A stretch of 64,000 nucleotides of DNA from Sphingomonas nostoxanthinifaciens (GCF_019930585.1 NZ_CP082839.1:186001-250000), one strand, 5' to 3'. Counted from the first letter of the stretch, positions 1 to 10,368 are shown. Numbers and translations: made by a program. The notes: generated by a model not told the origin, from the sequence alone.

Positions 1-2747
1 GGATCGAAATGATAGCCGGCGACGCGCAGATCCGACAACACCTCGAGGAAGTCGGCCCACACGAAATGGCCCAGCATGAAGCGGTCGTGCAATGTCGTGC
101 CCCAGCGCACGAGCCCGCCCTGTTGCGGCGCACGCCAGAACCAGGCGGTGAGCGCGCGGATCAGCAATTGCTGCGCGAGGCTCATCTTGGCGTCCGGCGG
201 CATCTCGAACGCGCGGAACTCGACCAGCCCGAGCCGCCCGGTCGGGCCGTCGGGCGAGAACAGCTTGTCGATGCAGATTTCGGTGCGGTGGGTGTTGCCG
301 GTCACGTCGACCAGCAGGTTGCGGAACAGCCGGTCGACCACCCACGGCGCGGGCGTCTCGTCCCCGCCCGGCCCGTACACGGGATCGGGTACCTGCGCGA
401 GCGCGATCTCCAGTTCGTAGAGTCCGTCATGGCGCGCCTCGTCGATGCGCGGCGCCTGGCTGGTCGGGCCGATGAACAGGCCGGAGAACAGATACGACAG
501 CGACGGATGCCGCTGCCAGTAGATGGCGAAGCTCTTGAGCAGATCGGGCCGGCGGATGAAAGGCGAATCGGCGACCGTCCGTCCGCCGAGGACGAGATGG
601 TTGCCGCCGCCGGTGCCGATCGAGCGGCCGTCGATCAGGAACTTGTCGGCGGTCAGCCCTTCCTCGCGCGCCAGATCGTACAGCACGGTCGTGAGCGCGA
701 CCGTCTCCTCCCACTTCGCGGTGGGCTGGACGTTGACCTCGATCACGCCGGGATCGGGGGTGACCTTCAGCACCTGCAGGCGCGGGTCGGGCGGGGGCGC
801 ATAGCCCTCGATGCGGACCGGGATGCGCGTCGCCTCGGCCGCGCGCTCGACCGCCGCGATCAGCTCGAGATAATCCTCCAGCCGCTCGGTCGGCGGCAGG
901 AACACCGCGACATAGGATCCGCGCGGCTCGACCGTCATCGCGGTGCGGACGGCGCCCTCGATGATGTGCTGCTCGACCCGCTCCTGCGCGCTGCCGCCCG
1001 CGGCGGGGGCGACCGCCTCGCTGCGCTGCTCGCGGAAATCGGGCAAAGGCTCGCGCGGTTCGGTCGTGTCGCGGACGTGGAGGTAGGGGTAGTCCGCCTT
1101 GGGCACCCACGGCAAAGATCCCAGCGGCAGGCGATAGCCGACCGCGCTGTCGCCTGGTGCCAGGAACAGCCGGCCGCGCCGTACCTGCCAGCGCTCGCTC
1201 TTCCAGCGGCGCGGCTCGGGCATGCTTGCCGCCTGCCACGCCTGGATCGGCAGGACATAGCCGACCGGGCGCGCGAGGCCGTGCTCGAACGCCTTCACCA
1301 TCCGCGCGCGCACCTCGGGATCGTCGATGCGCGGATCGGACGGATCGGTGTTGGGCGGCAGGTCGCCTTCCTTCAGCGACCATTCGACCGGATCCTCGAA
1401 TGCCGGCTGGACATAGTCGCCGGGCACGTCGAGCGTCGCCGCGATCGCTTTCAGGAAGCGTTCGGCGGTGTCGACGTCGATCTGGGTGACGTCGTGGCCG
1501 CCGTCGATCGCGATCAGGCGGTCGTCGCGCCACACCGGCACGCCATCGGTGCGCCAATAGACCGAATAGCCCCAGCGCGGCAGGCTCTCGCCCGGATACC
1601 ATTTGCCCTGGCCGTGATGGATCAGCCCGCCCGGCGCGAACCGCGTGCGCAGGCGGCGCAGCAGCCGGTCGGCATAGCCGGCCTTGGTCGGGCCGACCGC
1701 GGCGGCGTTCCATTCGGGTGCCTCCGGATCGTCCGCGGCGACGAAGGTCGGCTCGCCGCCGGTCGTCAGCCGCACGTCCTGCGCATCGAGATCGGCGTCG
1801 ACCTGCCGCCCCAGCGCATCCAGCGCCAGCCAGCGCGCGTCGGTGAACGGCTTGGTGATGCGCACCGCCTCGGCGATGCGCTGCACGTCCATCGCGAAGT
1901 CGAAGGTGGCGTGCGCCGGCTCCAGCAGCGCGCCCTCAATCGGGGTGGCGGAGCGATAATGCGGCGTGGCGCAGAGCGGGATGTGGCCCTCGCCCGCGAA
2001 CAGCCCCGATGTCGCGTCGAGCCCGATCCAGCCCGCGCCCGGAATATAGGCTTCGGCCCAGGCGTGCAGATCGCACACGTCCTGCGCCACGCCCTTCGGC
2101 CCCTCGACCGGGATCACGTCGGGCGTCAGCTGGATCGAATAGCCCGAGACGAAGCGCGCGGCGAAGCCGAGCCGGCGCAGCAGCTGCACCATCAGCCACG
2201 TCGAGTCGCGGCACGATCCGCTGCCGATCTGCAGCGTATCCTCGGGCGCCTGCACGCCCGGCTCCATGCGGATGACGTAGCCGACCGCCTGGTTCACCGC
2301 GCGGTTGATCTCGACCAGGAAGTCGATCGAGCCCATCGACACGTCGGCGAAGCGGGCGACGAGCCGCTCGAACAGCGGCCCTTGGGGCTCGGTCTCGAAA
2401 TAGGCGGTCAGGTCGGTGTACAGATCCGGCGCGTAGGCGAACGGCCGGGTGGACGCATATTCCTCGACGAAGAAGTCGAACGGATTGATGACGACCAGGT
2501 CGGCGATCAGGTCGATCGTGACGCGGAACTCGGTGGTCGGCTCGGGCAGCACGACGCGCGCCAGCCAGTTGCCGTGCGGATCCTGCTGCCAGTTGACGAA
2601 GTGCTTTTCGGGCAGGATCGTCAGCGAATAATTGGGCACCGCGGTGCGGCTGTGCGGCGCCGGCCGCAGCCGGATCGTCTGCGGCCCGAGCAGCACCGGC
2701 CGGTCGTAGCGGTACGACGTCAGGTGATGGAGCGCGGCCTGGATCAT
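1..2747 (-). CDS. Transglutaminase-like / DUF2126 protein, 3' end cut by window edge
   Basis: About 915 codons are visible from an ATG at 2747 reading leftward; the stop lies outside the window. The first ~85 residues ([18 protein letters not shown]) match the bacterial transglutaminase N-terminal region. A transglutaminase core follows, with the catalytic Cys in [10 protein letters not shown] (about residue 179), then DLHAWAEAY (His) and GLDATSG (Asp). The long remainder resembles DUF2126 ([29 protein letters not shown]). Family members are roughly 1100 residues, so perhaps 200 are missing. They are often encoded with circularly permuted ATP-grasp/alpha-E proteins and are thought to act in peptide ligation or cleavage, but the substrate is unknown. 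A long reading frame on the opposite strand is a composition shadow. Confidence 0.9.
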   Translation of the reverse strand, partial: MIQAALHHLTSYRYDRPVLLGPQTIRLRPAPHSRTAVPNYSLTILPEKHFVNWQQDPHGNWLARVVLPEPTTEFRVTIDLIADLVVINPFDFFVEEYASTRPFAYAPDLYTDLTAYFETEPQGPLFERLVARFADVSMGSIDFLVEINRAVNQAVGYVIRMEPGVQAPEDTLQIGSGSCRDSTWLMVQLLRRLGFAARFVSGYSIQLTPDVIPVEGPKGVAQDVCDLHAWAEAYIPGAGWIGLDATSGLFAGEGHIPLCATPHYRSATPIEGALLEPAHATFDFAMDVQRIAEAVRITKPFTDARWLALDALGRQVDADLDAQDVRLTTGGEPTFVAADDPEAPEWNAAAVGPTKAGYADRLLRRLRTRFAPGGLIHHGQGKWYPGESLPRWGYSVYWRTDGVPVWRDDRLIAIDGGHDVTQIDVDTAERFLKAIAATLDVPGDYVQPAFEDPVEWSLKEGDLPPNTDPSDPRIDDPEVRARMVKAFEHGLARPVGYVLPIQAWQAASMPEPRRWKSERWQVRRGRLFLAPGDSAVGYRLPLGSLPWVPKADYPYLHVRDTTEPREPLPDFREQRSEAVAPAAGGSAQERVEQHIIEGAVRTAMTVEPRGSYVAVFLPPTERLEDYLELIAAVERAAEATRIPVRIEGYAPPPDPRLQVLKVTPDPGVIEVNVQPTAKWEETVALTTVLYDLAREEGLTADKFLIDGRSIGTGGGNHLVLGGRTVADSPFIRRPDLLKSFAIYWQRHPSLSYLFSGLFIGPTSQAPRIDEARHDGLYELEIALAQVPDPVYGPGGDETPAPWVVDRLFRNLLVDVTGNTHRTEICIDKLFSPDGPTGRLGLVEFRAFEMPPDAKMSLAQQLLIRALTAWFWRAPQQGGLVRWGTTLHDRFMLGHFVWADFLEVLSDLRVAGYHFD

Positions 2748-2891
2748 CCACCAGCTTCCAGCACAGGCGACGGGCGCGGGCAAGCGCGCCCGCTCGCGTT
2801 CGACACGCAAGCGGCCCTCTGGTAATGGTTAATCGACGCTGGCGTGCGGGGGCATTGCGGCGTCGACATTCTCTTTGGGGAGAGAACAACC

Positions 2892-3557
2892 ATGAAAATC
2901 ATCGCGGCGATGCTGCTCGCATCGCTTTCCGCCGGCGCCGCGCTGGCCGATTCGTACAATGTGGGCGTCGGCGGCGGCTCCGGTGCCGGCAAGGTCAGCC
3001 CGATCAGCTTCGACGGCTTCAACGCCTCGCTCGGCACGCTCAATTCGGTGACGTTCGATCTGTCGGCGACCACCAGCTACGACGTGACGGTCGATACGCC
3101 GTTCGGAGAAGTGCCGCCGTCGGGCACCGCCAGCTACACCTTCAAGAACGGGCTGTTCCTCTACATCGATGGCCTTCCGGTGCAGCCCTACGTCCAGGAA
3201 TCGGGTAGCGGCACGGCTCCGTTGTTCTTCGGCGTCTTCTCGGCGGCGACCTCGGGTGTGCACGGCATCACCGTCATCACCGACACGTCACAGCTCGCCA
3301 CATTCCTGACCGCGTCGCTGAGCGGGCAGGCCTCGGTCGACGATCCGTTCATGCGCAGCATCTCGGCCAATGGCGCCGCGACCGGGGCGACGATGTTCGA
3401 CGTCACCGCCAAGTCGATTGATGCCACCGTCACCTACGATTACACGCCCTATCGCAGCGCCGTGCCCGAACCGGCGAGCTGGGCGCTGATGCTGGCGGGC
3501 TTCGGTGCGGTCGGCGCGACGCTGCGCCGGCGGAGGCTCTCCGCGGCGATCGGCTGA
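2892..3557 (+). CDS. PEP-CTERM sorting domain protein (FxDxF-like), secreted
   Basis: Encodes 221 residues. MKIIAAMLLASLSAGAALA is a clear Sec signal peptide. The C-terminus is a PEP-CTERM sorting signal: VPEPASWALMLAGFG, a hydrophobic stretch, then a run of arginines. The middle is Gly/Ser/Thr-rich and beta-prone, and contains SFDGFNASLGTLNSVTF as in FxDxF-type PEP-CTERM proteins. Such proteins are exported, processed by an exosortase and placed at the cell surface or in the exopolysaccharide matrix; no exosortase gene is in the window. The ATG at 2892 is chosen because it is preceded by GGGGAGAG and starts the signal peptide; an in-frame upstream ATG at 2844 would bury it. The exact function is unknown. 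Confidence 0.9.
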   Translation: MKIIAAMLLASLSAGAALADSYNVGVGGGSGAGKVSPISFDGFNASLGTLNSVTFDLSATTSYDVTVDTPFGEVPPSGTASYTFKNGLFLYIDGLPVQPYVQESGSGTAPLFFGVFSAATSGVHGITVITDTSQLATFLTASLSGQASVDDPFMRSISANGAATGATMFDVTAKSIDATVTYDYTPYRSAVPEPASWALMLAGFGAVGATLRRRRLSAAIG

Positions 3558-3564
3558 TCCTGCG

Positions 3565-3591
3565 CGCCGGGGCGGGTCGCCCGTCCCGGCG
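3565..3591. terminator. Bidirectional hairpin between convergent genes
   Basis: Near-perfect inverted repeat with 12-base arms (CGCCGGGGCGGG and CCCGTCCCGGCG, one G:T pair) and a 3-base loop. It fills the 34 bases between the stop of the PEP-CTERM gene and the stop of prs. There is no U tract on either side, as is common in high-GC alphaproteobacteria. Function is inferred from position and stem strength. Confidence 0.6.
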
Positions 3592-4527
3592 TCAGTCGAA
3601 CAGGCTGGAGACCGAGCTTTCGTCGGCGATGCGCTTGATCGCCTCGCCCAGCAAAGGGGCGATGGTGAGCTGGCGGATCTTGGTCGCTTCCGCCACCGCG
3701 GGTGAGGCGGCGATCGAATCGGTGATGACCAGCTCGCGCAGCACCGATCCCTCGACCCGCGCCACCGCGCCGCCCGACAGCACGCCGTGGGTGACGTAGG
3801 CGACCACCTCCTCGGCGCCCGCCTCCATCAACGCCGCGGCGGCGTTGCACAATGTGCCGGCCGAATCGACGATGTCGTCGACCAGCACGCACGAGCGGCC
3901 GGCGACGTCGCCGATGATGTTCATCACTTCCGATTCGCCCGGCCGCTCGCGGCGCTTGTCGACGATCGCCAGCGGCGCATTGGCCAGCCGCTTGGAAAGC
4001 GCGCGGGCGCGCACCACGCCGCCGACGTCGGGCGAGACGACCATCAGGTTGCGCCCGCCATATCGCGCGGTGATGTCGGCGGAGATCACCGGGGCGGCGT
4101 AGAGATTGTCGGTCGGGATATCGAAGAAGCCCTGGATCTGCCCGGCGTGCAGGTCGACCGAGAGCACGCGGTTGGCGCCGGCGGCGGTGACGAGGTTCGC
4201 CACCAGTTTGGCCGAGATCGGGGTACGCGGCCCCGGCTTTCGATCCTGTCGCGCATAGCCGAAGTAAGGCACCACCGCCGTGATCCGCCGCGCCGACGCG
4301 CGCCGCAGCGCATCGATGCAGATCAGCAGTTCCATCAGATTGTCGTTGGCGGGAAAGCCGGTCGACTGGACGACGAACACATCCTCGCCGCGCACATTCT
4401 CGTGGATCTCGACGAACACCTCTTCGTCGGCGAAGCGGCGCACCGACGCATTGGTCAGCTTTACATCGAGATAGCCGGCGATCGCGGCGGCGAGTGCGCG
4501 GTTGGCGTTGCCGGTCAGCAATTTCAT
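3592..4527 (-). CDS. prs: Ribose-phosphate pyrophosphokinase
   Basis: Encodes 311 residues, full length for class I PRPP synthetase, which makes PRPP from ribose 5-phosphate and ATP in the cytoplasm for nucleotide, His and Trp synthesis. Visible family features are the ATP-binding loop [16 protein letters not shown], the flexible-loop region [31 protein letters not shown], and the PRPP-binding loop [13 protein letters not shown] at about residues 214-226. The start is the ATG at 4527 ([13 protein letters not shown]); the frame stays open far upstream but loses all similarity there. It is monocistronic, divergent from the DUF2306 gene and convergent with the PEP-CTERM gene. Confidence 0.98.
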   Translation of the reverse strand: MKLLTGNANRALAAAIAGYLDVKLTNASVRRFADEEVFVEIHENVRGEDVFVVQSTGFPANDNLMELLICIDALRRASARRITAVVPYFGYARQDRKPGPRTPISAKLVANLVTAAGANRVLSVDLHAGQIQGFFDIPTDNLYAAPVISADITARYGGRNLMVVSPDVGGVVRARALSKRLANAPLAIVDKRRERPGESEVMNIIGDVAGRSCVLVDDIVDSAGTLCNAAAALMEAGAEEVVAYVTHGVLSGGAVARVEGSVLRELVITDSIAASPAVAEATKIRQLTIAPLLGEAIKRIADESSVSSLFD

Positions 4528-4644
4528 CGTCGCACTCGTCCCTCGCTCGCCCGGCGTCCCCGTAGCGGCCCGCCGCCGATGGGGAAAGACCGCTTGGCCC
4601 TCGCCGCCTCCCATGGCACGAAAGTCCAAAGGGACCGTGACCTG

Positions 4645-5139
4645 ATGGCCAGCATCGCCGACCGCACCTTTGCCTATCCGCGCCGCGTGCGCGATCCGCT
4701 GCTGGCCGGCGCCGGCATCCTGCTCCTGCTGCTGGCGGCGGCCTTCGGGCGGCATGCGTCGCAGCCCGCCTCGGGCATGTCTGTATGGATGGCGATCCAT
4801 CTCGCGACGATCGTGCCCGCGGTGCCGCTCGGCGCGGTGATGCTGCTGCGGCCGAAGGGCGACCGGTTGCATCGCCGGCTGGGCTGGCTGTGGTGCGGGC
4901 TGATGGTCGCGGGCGCGCTGTCGAGCTTCGGCATCCGCGCCCGGACGGGGCATCTGAGCCCGATCCACATCCTCTCGGTGCTGACGCTCGTCACCGTGCC
5001 GCGCGCGATCGTGGCGGCGCGCCGCGGCCGGATCGAGACCCATCGGCGGATGATGACGATCCTCTACGCCGCGCTCGTCATCGCCGGCTATTTCACCTTG
5101 CTGCCGGGGCGGATGCTCGGCCGGTGGCTGCTGGGATGA
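4645..5139 (+). CDS. DUF2306-like membrane protein
   Basis: Encodes 164 residues, with four or so hydrophobic segments: [51 protein letters not shown] and [18 protein letters not shown]. Conserved-looking features include a His in the second segment, the loop HRRLGWLW and HRRMM before the last segment. This pattern resembles the DUF2306 family of small integral membrane proteins of unknown function. The start is the ATG at 4645, where similarity begins; the same frame is open much further upstream only because prs lies antisense there. It is followed 31 bases later by gltX, so the two may be co-transcribed. Confidence 0.75.
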   Translation: MASIADRTFAYPRRVRDPLLAGAGILLLLLAAAFGRHASQPASGMSVWMAIHLATIVPAVPLGAVMLLRPKGDRLHRRLGWLWCGLMVAGALSSFGIRARTGHLSPIHILSVLTLVTVPRAIVAARRGRIETHRRMMTILYAALVIAGYFTLLPGRMLGRWLLG

Positions 5140-5170
5140 CGCGCGCGGCCTGACCTCGTAGAGGCCGGCG

Positions 5171-6502
5171 ATGGATTCCGTCGTCACCCGTTTCGCGCCG
5201 TCCCCCACCGGCCGGCTGCATGTCGGCAATATCCGCGCGGCACTCCACAACTGGCTGTTCGCGCGCCAGCAGGGGGGACGCTTCCTGCTGCGGCTCGACG
5301 ATACCGATGCGGCACGTTCGACCGAGGCGTTCGCGGTGGCGATCCGCGAGGATGTCGCCTGGCTGGGCCTCGCCGCCGATGGCGAGGCGCGCCAGTCCGA
5401 GCGATTTGCGTTGTACGAGCGGCGGTTCGAGGAATTGCGCGCCGCCGGCCGGGTCTATCCCGCCTACGAGACCGCGCAGGAACTCGATCTCAAGCGCAAG
5501 ATCCTCGCCGGGCGCGGCCTCCCGCCGATCTACGACCGTGCCGCGCTCGCGCTGTCCGACGCCGAGCGCGCCGCGCTGGAGGCGGAGGGGCGGCGTCCGC
5601 ACTGGCGCTTCCGGCTCGATCACGACGCGCCGATCGAATGGCATGATCTGATCCGGGGCGAGCAGCATCTCGACCCGCGGCTCCAGTCCGATCCGGTGGT
5701 GCGGCGCGAGGACGGCACGTGGCTCTACATGCTGCCGAGCGTGATCGACGATATCGACATGGGCGTGACCCACATCGTGCGCGGCGAGGATCATGTCACC
5801 AATGCCGGGCTGCAGCTGCAGATGTTCGCCGCGCTCGGCGCGCCCGCGCCGGTCTTCGCGCACGAGGCGTTGCTGGTGGGCAGCGAGGGCAAATTGTCCA
5901 AGCGGCTGGGATCGCTCGGCACCGACGCCTTTCGCGAGGAGGGGATCGAGCCGCTCGCGCTCGCGGCCCTGCTTGCGCGGATCGGCACCAGCGATCCGGT
6001 CGAGCCGGTGACCGATCTTGGCCCGCTGATCGCCGGACTCGATTTCGCGCGCTTCGGCCGCGCGCCGGCGCGGTTCGATCTCGACGAGCTCAAGGCGCTC
6101 AACGCGCGCACCATCCATCTGCTGCCGTTTGGCGACGTGTCGCATCGGCTGCCCGAGGGAATGGATGAGGCGATGTGGCTGGCGCTGCGCCCCAACCTCA
6201 CGACGATTGCGGAAGCAGCGGACTGGTTGCCCGTGCTCGCAGGCACGATCGCGCCGCCCGAGATCGACGAGGCCGATCGCGCCTATCTCGCGGCCGCGGC
6301 GGAGGCGGCCGGGGCGATCGACTGGTCGGCCGATCCGTGGCACGCGCTGACGACCCGGCTGAAGGAGGCGACCGGCCGCAAGGGCCGCGCCTTGTTCCTG
6401 CCGCTGCGGCGCGCGCTGACCGGGCACGATCACGGACCCGACATGGCGGCGCTGCTCCCGCTGATCGGCCGCGACCGCGCCATCGCCCGGCTCTCCGCCT
6501 GA
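5171..6502 (+). CDS. gltX: Glutamyl-tRNA synthetase (second-type, 443 aa)
   Basis: Charges tRNA with glutamate in the cytoplasm. The Rossmann domain has the class I signature region [13 protein letters not shown] at residues 8-20 (HIGH box as HVGN) and KLSKR at about 241-245. The length, including the all-helical C-terminal anticodon-binding part, rules out the truncated GluQ enzyme (about 300 aa). Alphaproteobacteria commonly carry two GluRS paralogues; this shorter one with [12 protein letters not shown] is one of them. With gatC and gatA in the same window, it may supply Glu-tRNA-Gln to the amidotransferase, but which tRNAs it charges cannot be read from sequence alone. Confidence 0.95.
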   Translation: MDSVVTRFAPSPTGRLHVGNIRAALHNWLFARQQGGRFLLRLDDTDAARSTEAFAVAIREDVAWLGLAADGEARQSERFALYERRFEELRAAGRVYPAYETAQELDLKRKILAGRGLPPIYDRAALALSDAERAALEAEGRRPHWRFRLDHDAPIEWHDLIRGEQHLDPRLQSDPVVRREDGTWLYMLPSVIDDIDMGVTHIVRGEDHVTNAGLQLQMFAALGAPAPVFAHEALLVGSEGKLSKRLGSLGTDAFREEGIEPLALAALLARIGTSDPVEPVTDLGPLIAGLDFARFGRAPARFDLDELKALNARTIHLLPFGDVSHRLPEGMDEAMWLALRPNLTTIAEAADWLPVLAGTIAPPEIDEADRAYLAAAAEAAGAIDWSADPWHALTTRLKEATGRKGRALFLPLRRALTGHDHGPDMAALLPLIGRDRAIARLSA

Positions 6503-6521
6503 CGCGGCCGCCTTCCTTCAC

Positions 6522-6605
6522 GTCACCCCGGACCTGATCCGGGGCCCCGCTTCTTTTCTCCTTCGCCGAGAAGAAAGCGGGATGCCGGATCAAGTCCGAC
6601 ATGAC
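6522..6605. repeat. Palindromic repeat, family A (GTCA...GATCCGG type)
   Basis: Inverted repeat of about 84 bases downstream of gltX. The left arm begins GTCACCCCGGACCTGATCCG; the right arm is its degenerate complement, ending GGATCAAGTCCGACATGAC. The arms can fold into one long cruciform or RNA hairpin. It belongs to the same family as copies at 7657, 14568, 30877 and 38403, which share GTCA/TGAC ends and a GGGAT or CCGGA core. It may terminate gltX transcription. Confidence 0.8.
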
Positions 6606-6654
6606 TGGAGCGGCAGGGCTGGCGCCGCGTTTCGCGGGCTCCTATCTTCCGCGC

Positions 6655-6987
6655 ATGGCATTGCCCCGTCCCGTCCGCCCCAGCATCCTTTTCGCCGATT
6701 TGCGTCGCGCGCTGGGGGAGGGCGACCGGCGCCACAAATTGTTCTTCGGCGCGCTGTCGATCGGCATCACCTCGCTGATCGTCACTGCCTTCGTGGTCGA
6801 ATCGCGCTGGGGCGTGATGCCCGAGGGCGAGCAGATCAGCTATGTCGCCGACTGGCATAACGACCGGACCGATGCCGAGATCGCTGCCCAGCAGAAGATC
6901 GACCAGGCCGCGCTCGACAAGCAGCGCGAGGAGAAGCGTCGCGCGTGGCAGCGCGTCGATCGCCAGCTGACGAGCGTCGGCCTCTGA
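6655..6987 (+). CDS. Hypothetical single-pass membrane protein
   Basis: Encodes 110 residues. One predicted membrane segment (KLFFGALSIGITSLIVTAFVV, residues about 28-48) is followed by a periplasmic or cytosolic tail rich in charged residues (DAEIAAQQKIDQAALDKQRE) with coiled-coil character. The ATG at 6655 is preferred; an earlier in-frame ATG at 6601 lies inside the repeat element. Its 3' end overlaps the proposed ribD start by 43 bases, suggesting translational coupling with the riboflavin genes, but I recognise no family and no link to riboflavin is evident. Confidence 0.7.
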   Translation: MALPRPVRPSILFADLRRALGEGDRRHKLFFGALSIGITSLIVTAFVVESRWGVMPEGEQISYVADWHNDRTDAEIAAQQKIDQAALDKQREEKRRAWQRVDRQLTSVGL

Positions 6988-8036
6988 ACGACGATGCGCG
7001 GTGGATGGGCGCCGCACTGGCGCTCTCCGCGCGCGGACGCGGACGCACCGCGCCCAATCCCAATGTCGGCTGCATCATCGTCCGCGACGGCCGTGTCGTC
7101 GGGCGCGGCTGGACCCAGCCCGGCGGCCGCCCGCACGCCGAGGCGATGGCGCTGGCCGAAGCGGGCGACGCGGCGGCCGGTGCCAAGGTCTATGTCACCC
7201 TCGAGCCCTGCGCCCATGCCAGCCCGCGCGGGCCGGCCTGCGCCGATCTGCTGGTCGCGGCGCGCCCGGCGCGGGTCGTGGCGGCGCTCACCGATCCCGA
7301 CCCGCGCACCGCCGGCGCGGGCTTTGCGCGGCTGCGCGCGGCGGGGATCGCGGTGGTCGAGGACGTGCTGGCGGCCGACGCACGGCGCGGCATGGCGGGC
7401 TTCCTCACCCGCCGCGCGCGCGGCCGGCCGCACGTGACGCTCAAGCTCGCGACCTCGCTCGACGGCGCGATCGCGCGCGCCGATGGCGAGAGCAAATGGA
7501 TCACCGGCGCCGAGGCGCGCGCGCATGCGCATCTGGAGCGCAGCCGGCACGAGGCGATCCTCGTCGGTCGCGGCACGTTCGATGCGGACGCACCACGGCT
7601 CGACGTACGCCTGCCGGGGCTTGGGGCGCGCGCGCCGCGTCGACTCGTACTCACCCGTCATGCCGGACCTGTTCCGGCATCCACGGCTGCGCCAGGTGAC
7701 GCCGCCGCTGATCCAGCCGTGCGGTGGACCCCGGAACAGGTCCGGGGTGACGAAGGGTGGGAAGTGATACCTGATCCTGCCGCCGTCTCGGCCCTGATCG
7801 ACGTCGATCACCTGCTCGTGGAGGGCGGCGCCGTCACCGCCTCGGCCTTCCTCGCCGCCGATCTGGTCGATCGGCTATTGCTCTATCGCGCGCCGATCCT
7901 GATCGGCGGGGGGCGCCCCGCGATCGGCGATATCGGCCTCGCCTCGCTCGCCGCCGCGCATGGGCGCTGGCGCGTCGTCGATGCGCGCGCGCTTGGCAGC
8001 GACCGCCTCGAAGTCTACGAGCGCGCGCGAGATTAG
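6945..8036 (+). CDS. ribD: Bifunctional riboflavin deaminase-reductase
   Basis: Performs the second and third steps of riboflavin synthesis: deamination of the pyrimidinone, then NADPH-dependent side-chain reduction. The N-terminal deaminase has NPNVGC, the zinc site HAEAMAL (residue about 64) and [12 protein letters not shown] (about 88). The reductase starts near residue 166 ([14 protein letters not shown]) and ends with [12 protein letters not shown] and the AP(I/L)LIGGG region. Residues about 238-269 are encoded by an in-frame palindromic repeat (7657-7751) that interrupts the reductase domain. The start is uncertain: GTG 6945 overlaps the preceding gene, and ATG 7005 would be the next candidate but falls close to the deaminase core. 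Confidence 0.92.
   Translation: MAARRSPADERRPLNDDARWMGAALALSARGRGRTAPNPNVGCIIVRDGRVVGRGWTQPGGRPHAEAMALAEAGDAAAGAKVYVTLEPCAHASPRGPACADLLVAARPARVVAALTDPDPRTAGAGFARLRAAGIAVVEDVLAADARRGMAGFLTRRARGRPHVTLKLATSLDGAIARADGESKWITGAEARAHAHLERSRHEAILVGRGTFDADAPRLDVRLPGLGARAPRRLVLTRHAGPVPASTAAPGDAAADPAVRWTPEQVRGDEGWEVIPDPAAVSALIDVDHLLVEGGAVTASAFLAADLVDRLLLYRAPILIGGGRPAIGDIGLASLAAAHGRWRVVDARALGSDRLEVYERARD
7657..7751. repeat. Palindromic repeat, family A, in frame inside ribD
   Basis: 95 bases. The left end is GTCATGCCGGACCTGTTCCG and the right end is CGGAACAGGTCCGGGGTGAC, which are inverted copies of each other, matching the intergenic element at 6522. It is read through in ribD and adds about 32 residues ([13 protein letters not shown]... 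to ...EQVRGDE) between a beta-strand ending RRLVLTR and the segment [15 protein letters not shown]. No stop codon or frameshift is introduced. Confidence 0.85.
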
Positions 8037-8095
8037 AGGGCATCAGGAAAAGTTGCTCGACTTTCCCGGCCGCTTGAGGCGCTAGCAGGACCGAT

Positions 8096-8707
8096 ATGTT
8101 CACCGGCATCATCACCGACCTTGGCCGCATCGCCGCCGTCGAGCAGCGCGGCGACCTGCGCCTGCGCATCGCCACGCGCTACGATGTCGCCAGCATCGAT
8201 CTCGGCGCGTCGATCGCCTGCTCGGGCGTGTGCCTGACCGTCGTCGACAAGGGCGACGACTGGTTCGCGGTCGACGTCTCGGCCGAGACGCTGTCGCGCA
8301 CCGCCGGCGACTGGCGCGAGGGCCTCGCGCTCAATCTCGAACGCGCGCTGCGGGTCGGCGACGAGCTGGGCGGCCACATCGTCACCGGCCATGTCGACGG
8401 GGTCGGCACCGTGGTCGCGGTGGCGGCCGAGGGCGATTCGACCCGCATCACGATCGAGGCGCCGGCCGCGCTCGCCGCTTATATCGCGCCCAAGGGCTCG
8501 ATCGCGCTCGACGGCGTGTCGCTGACCGTCAACGAGGTGGCGGACATGCCCGGCGGCACGGCGCGCTTCGGCATCAACCTCATTCCGCACACCGCCGAGA
8601 TGACCACGTTCGGCGCGGTCGAGCCCGGCCGCGCGATCAACATCGAGATCGACGTCCTCGCCCGTTATCTCGGCCGCATGGAGCAGTTGCGTGTCCGCCC
8701 ATCCTGA
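8096..8707 (+). CDS. ribE: Riboflavin synthase, alpha subunit
   Basis: 203 residues. Dismutates two 6,7-dimethyl-8-ribityllumazine to riboflavin. Two tandem lumazine-binding repeats are visible: [12 protein letters not shown] with [12 protein letters not shown], and [12 protein letters not shown] with [15 protein letters not shown]. The 59-base gap after ribD is too short for an FMN riboswitch and no RFN-like conserved bases are visible, so control of this cluster must lie elsewhere. The 3' end overlaps ribBA by 17 bases. Confidence 0.96.
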   Translation: MFTGIITDLGRIAAVEQRGDLRLRIATRYDVASIDLGASIACSGVCLTVVDKGDDWFAVDVSAETLSRTAGDWREGLALNLERALRVGDELGGHIVTGHVDGVGTVVAVAAEGDSTRITIEAPAALAAYIAPKGSIALDGVSLTVNEVADMPGGTARFGINLIPHTAEMTTFGAVEPGRAINIEIDVLARYLGRMEQLRVRPS

Positions 8708-9812
8708 AGTCGCGCGCCTGCGCCACGCCTTCCTCTCGACGCCCGAGGAGGTGATCGAAGAGGCGCGCAACGGCCGCATGTTCATCCTCGTCGACGACGA
8801 GGATCGCGAGAATGAGGGCGATCTCGTCATCCCCGCGCAGATGGCGACGCCCGACGCGGTCAATTTCATGGCCAAGCACGGGCGCGGCCTGATCTGCCTC
8901 GCGCTCACCAAGAAGCGTGTCGACCAGCTCGGCCTGCAATTGATGAGCCGCAACAACGGCACGCGCCACGAAACCGCCTTCACCGTCTCGATCGAGGCGC
9001 GTGATGGCGTCACCACCGGCATCTCCGCCGCCGATCGCGCGCGCACCGTCGCGGTGGCGATCGACGCGTCGAAGGAGCCCGACGAGATCGTGACGCCGGG
9101 CCACGTCTTCCCGCTGGTCGCGCGCGAGGGCGGGGTGCTGGTGCGTGCGGGCCACACCGAGGCAGCGGTCGACGTCGCGCGGCTGGCCGGGCTCAACCCC
9201 TCGGGCGTGATCTGCGAGATCATGAACGAGGACGGCACGATGAGCCGCCTCGACGATCTCGTCGCCTTTGCGCAGCGCCATGGCCTCAAGATTGGCACGA
9301 TCCGCGACCTGATCGCCTATCGTCGCCGCCACGACCATCTGGTCGAACAGATCGGCGATGCGCCCTTCACCTCCGATTATGGCGGCGAGTGGCGCCTGCT
9401 CACCTATCGCGACAAGGTCGAGGGCACCGAGCATCTGGTGTTGCAGAAGGGCCGCGTCGTGCCCGGCGAGCCGACGCTGGCGCGCGTCCACGCCGTCTCG
9501 CTCTTCTCCGACATGCTGGGCGAGCCGGGGCCGCGCAAGCGCACGCTGCAGCGCGCGATGGTCGAGGTCGGCAAGGCCGGCAGCGGCGTGATCGTGCTGC
9601 TCGGCACGCGCACGCCCGGCGGCTTCGCCAAGCGCGACGCGAGCGGGGACGACATGGACCTGCGCAGCTACGGCATCGGTGCGCAGATCCTCGCCGATCT
9701 CGGCATTCACGAGATGGTTCTGCTCACCAACGCGCACCGCAACATCGTCGGCCTCGAAGGCTATGGCATCAACGTGGTCGCCGAGCGGCCGATTCCCGAA
9801 GAGGTGGAGTGA
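8691..9812 (+). CDS. ribBA: DHBP synthase fused to a degenerate GTP cyclohydrolase II domain
   Basis: 373 residues. The N-terminal half (to about 215) is a complete 3,4-dihydroxy-2-butanone 4-phosphate synthase with [32 protein letters not shown] and [15 protein letters not shown]; it makes the four-carbon precursor for lumazine. The C-terminal half has the fold of GTP cyclohydrolase II but lacks its signatures: the zinc-binding cysteines (SECLTGD...CDCG in active enzymes) read AVSLFSDM...GEPGPRK, and the HRQEGRG motif reads GTRTPGG. It therefore matches the RibBX arrangement, and a separate active RibA should exist elsewhere. The start is GTG 8691, inside the end of ribE. Confidence 0.93.
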   Translation: MSAHPEVARLRHAFLSTPEEVIEEARNGRMFILVDDEDRENEGDLVIPAQMATPDAVNFMAKHGRGLICLALTKKRVDQLGLQLMSRNNGTRHETAFTVSIEARDGVTTGISAADRARTVAVAIDASKEPDEIVTPGHVFPLVAREGGVLVRAGHTEAAVDVARLAGLNPSGVICEIMNEDGTMSRLDDLVAFAQRHGLKIGTIRDLIAYRRRHDHLVEQIGDAPFTSDYGGEWRLLTYRDKVEGTEHLVLQKGRVVPGEPTLARVHAVSLFSDMLGEPGPRKRTLQRAMVEVGKAGSGVIVLLGTRTPGGFAKRDASGDDMDLRSYGIGAQILADLGIHEMVLLTNAHRNIVGLEGYGINVVAERPIPEEVE

Positions 9813-10231
9813 TGGCGCGTTTCCTGATCGTCGAGGCGCGTTTCTACGAGCATCTCAACGACCTGCTGCTGGCCGGCGCGCGCGCCGCGCTGGAGGCGGC
9901 AGGGCACAGCCACGAGACCGTCACCGTGCCGGGCGCGCTCGAGATTCCCGCGGCGGTCGCGCTGGCGGCGGAGAGCGGGCGCTATGACGGCTATGTCGCG
10001 ATCGGCGTCGTGATCCGCGGCGAGACCTATCATTTCGAAGTGGTGTCGAACGAGAGCGCGCGCGGCCTGATGGCGCTGACGCTCGATGCGCTGCCGATCG
10101 GCAACGGCATCCTGACGGTCGAGAACGAGGCGCAGGCACTCACCCGCGCCCGCCCCGACGAGAAGGACAAGGGCGGCGAGGCGGCCAAGGCCGCGATCGC
10201 AATGCTCGAGCTGAAGGCGCACTTCGGCTGA
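9812..10231 (+). CDS. ribH: 6,7-dimethyl-8-ribityllumazine synthase
   Basis: 139 residues. Condenses the RibB product with the RibD product to form lumazine. Motifs include [36 protein letters not shown] (substrate and phosphate binding; catalytic His in TYHFE) and [13 protein letters not shown]. The ATG overlaps the ribBA stop by one base (TGATG), so translation is coupled. It is the last gene of the riboflavin cluster and is followed by a family B repeat. Confidence 0.96.
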   Translation: MARFLIVEARFYEHLNDLLLAGARAALEAAGHSHETVTVPGALEIPAAVALAAESGRYDGYVAIGVVIRGETYHFEVVSNESARGLMALTLDALPIGNGILTVENEAQALTRARPDEKDKGGEAAKAAIAMLELKAHFG

Positions 10232-10250
10232 GGCGATACCCGCGCCACGT

Positions 10251-10355
10251 CCGTTCGTGCTGAGGAGAGGCTGAGCGAAGTCGAAGCCTCGTCTCGAAGC
10301 ACCGTCCTTCGAGACGCCACTTTGACTTTGCTCAGTGGCTCCTCAGGATGAACGG
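10251..10355. repeat. Palindromic repeat, family B
   Basis: 105 bases, from CCGTTCGTGCTGAGGAGAGG to CTCCTCAGGATGAACGG. The ends are inverted repeats; internally there is a second pair (GCCTCGTCTCGAAG / CTTCGAGACG). The copy at 55851 has the same length and order and the copy at 61450 is inverted. It sits between convergent ribH and a membrane protein gene, where it could act as a terminator. Confidence 0.85.
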
Positions 10356-10368
10356 CAGTTTTGGCCGG

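Noticed and set aside
9..2825. Long reading frame on the plus strand, 938 codons
   Set aside because: Antisense to the transglutaminase/DUF2126 gene; Arg/Asp/Gln/Gly-rich with no recognisable domain. In high-GC DNA the frame opposite a real gene often stays open.
3592..5250. N-terminal extension of prs to 552 codons
   Set aside because: PRPP synthetase similarity begins precisely at ATG 4527; the extension runs antisense through the DUF2306 gene.
5171..6502. Glutamyl-Q tRNA(Asp) synthetase (GluQ)
   Set aside because: Length of 443 residues with a C-terminal anticodon-binding domain fits GltX, not the truncated GluQ.
8037..8095. FMN riboswitch before ribE
   Set aside because: The gap is only 59 bases and lacks the conserved RFN blocks; none seen before ribD either.
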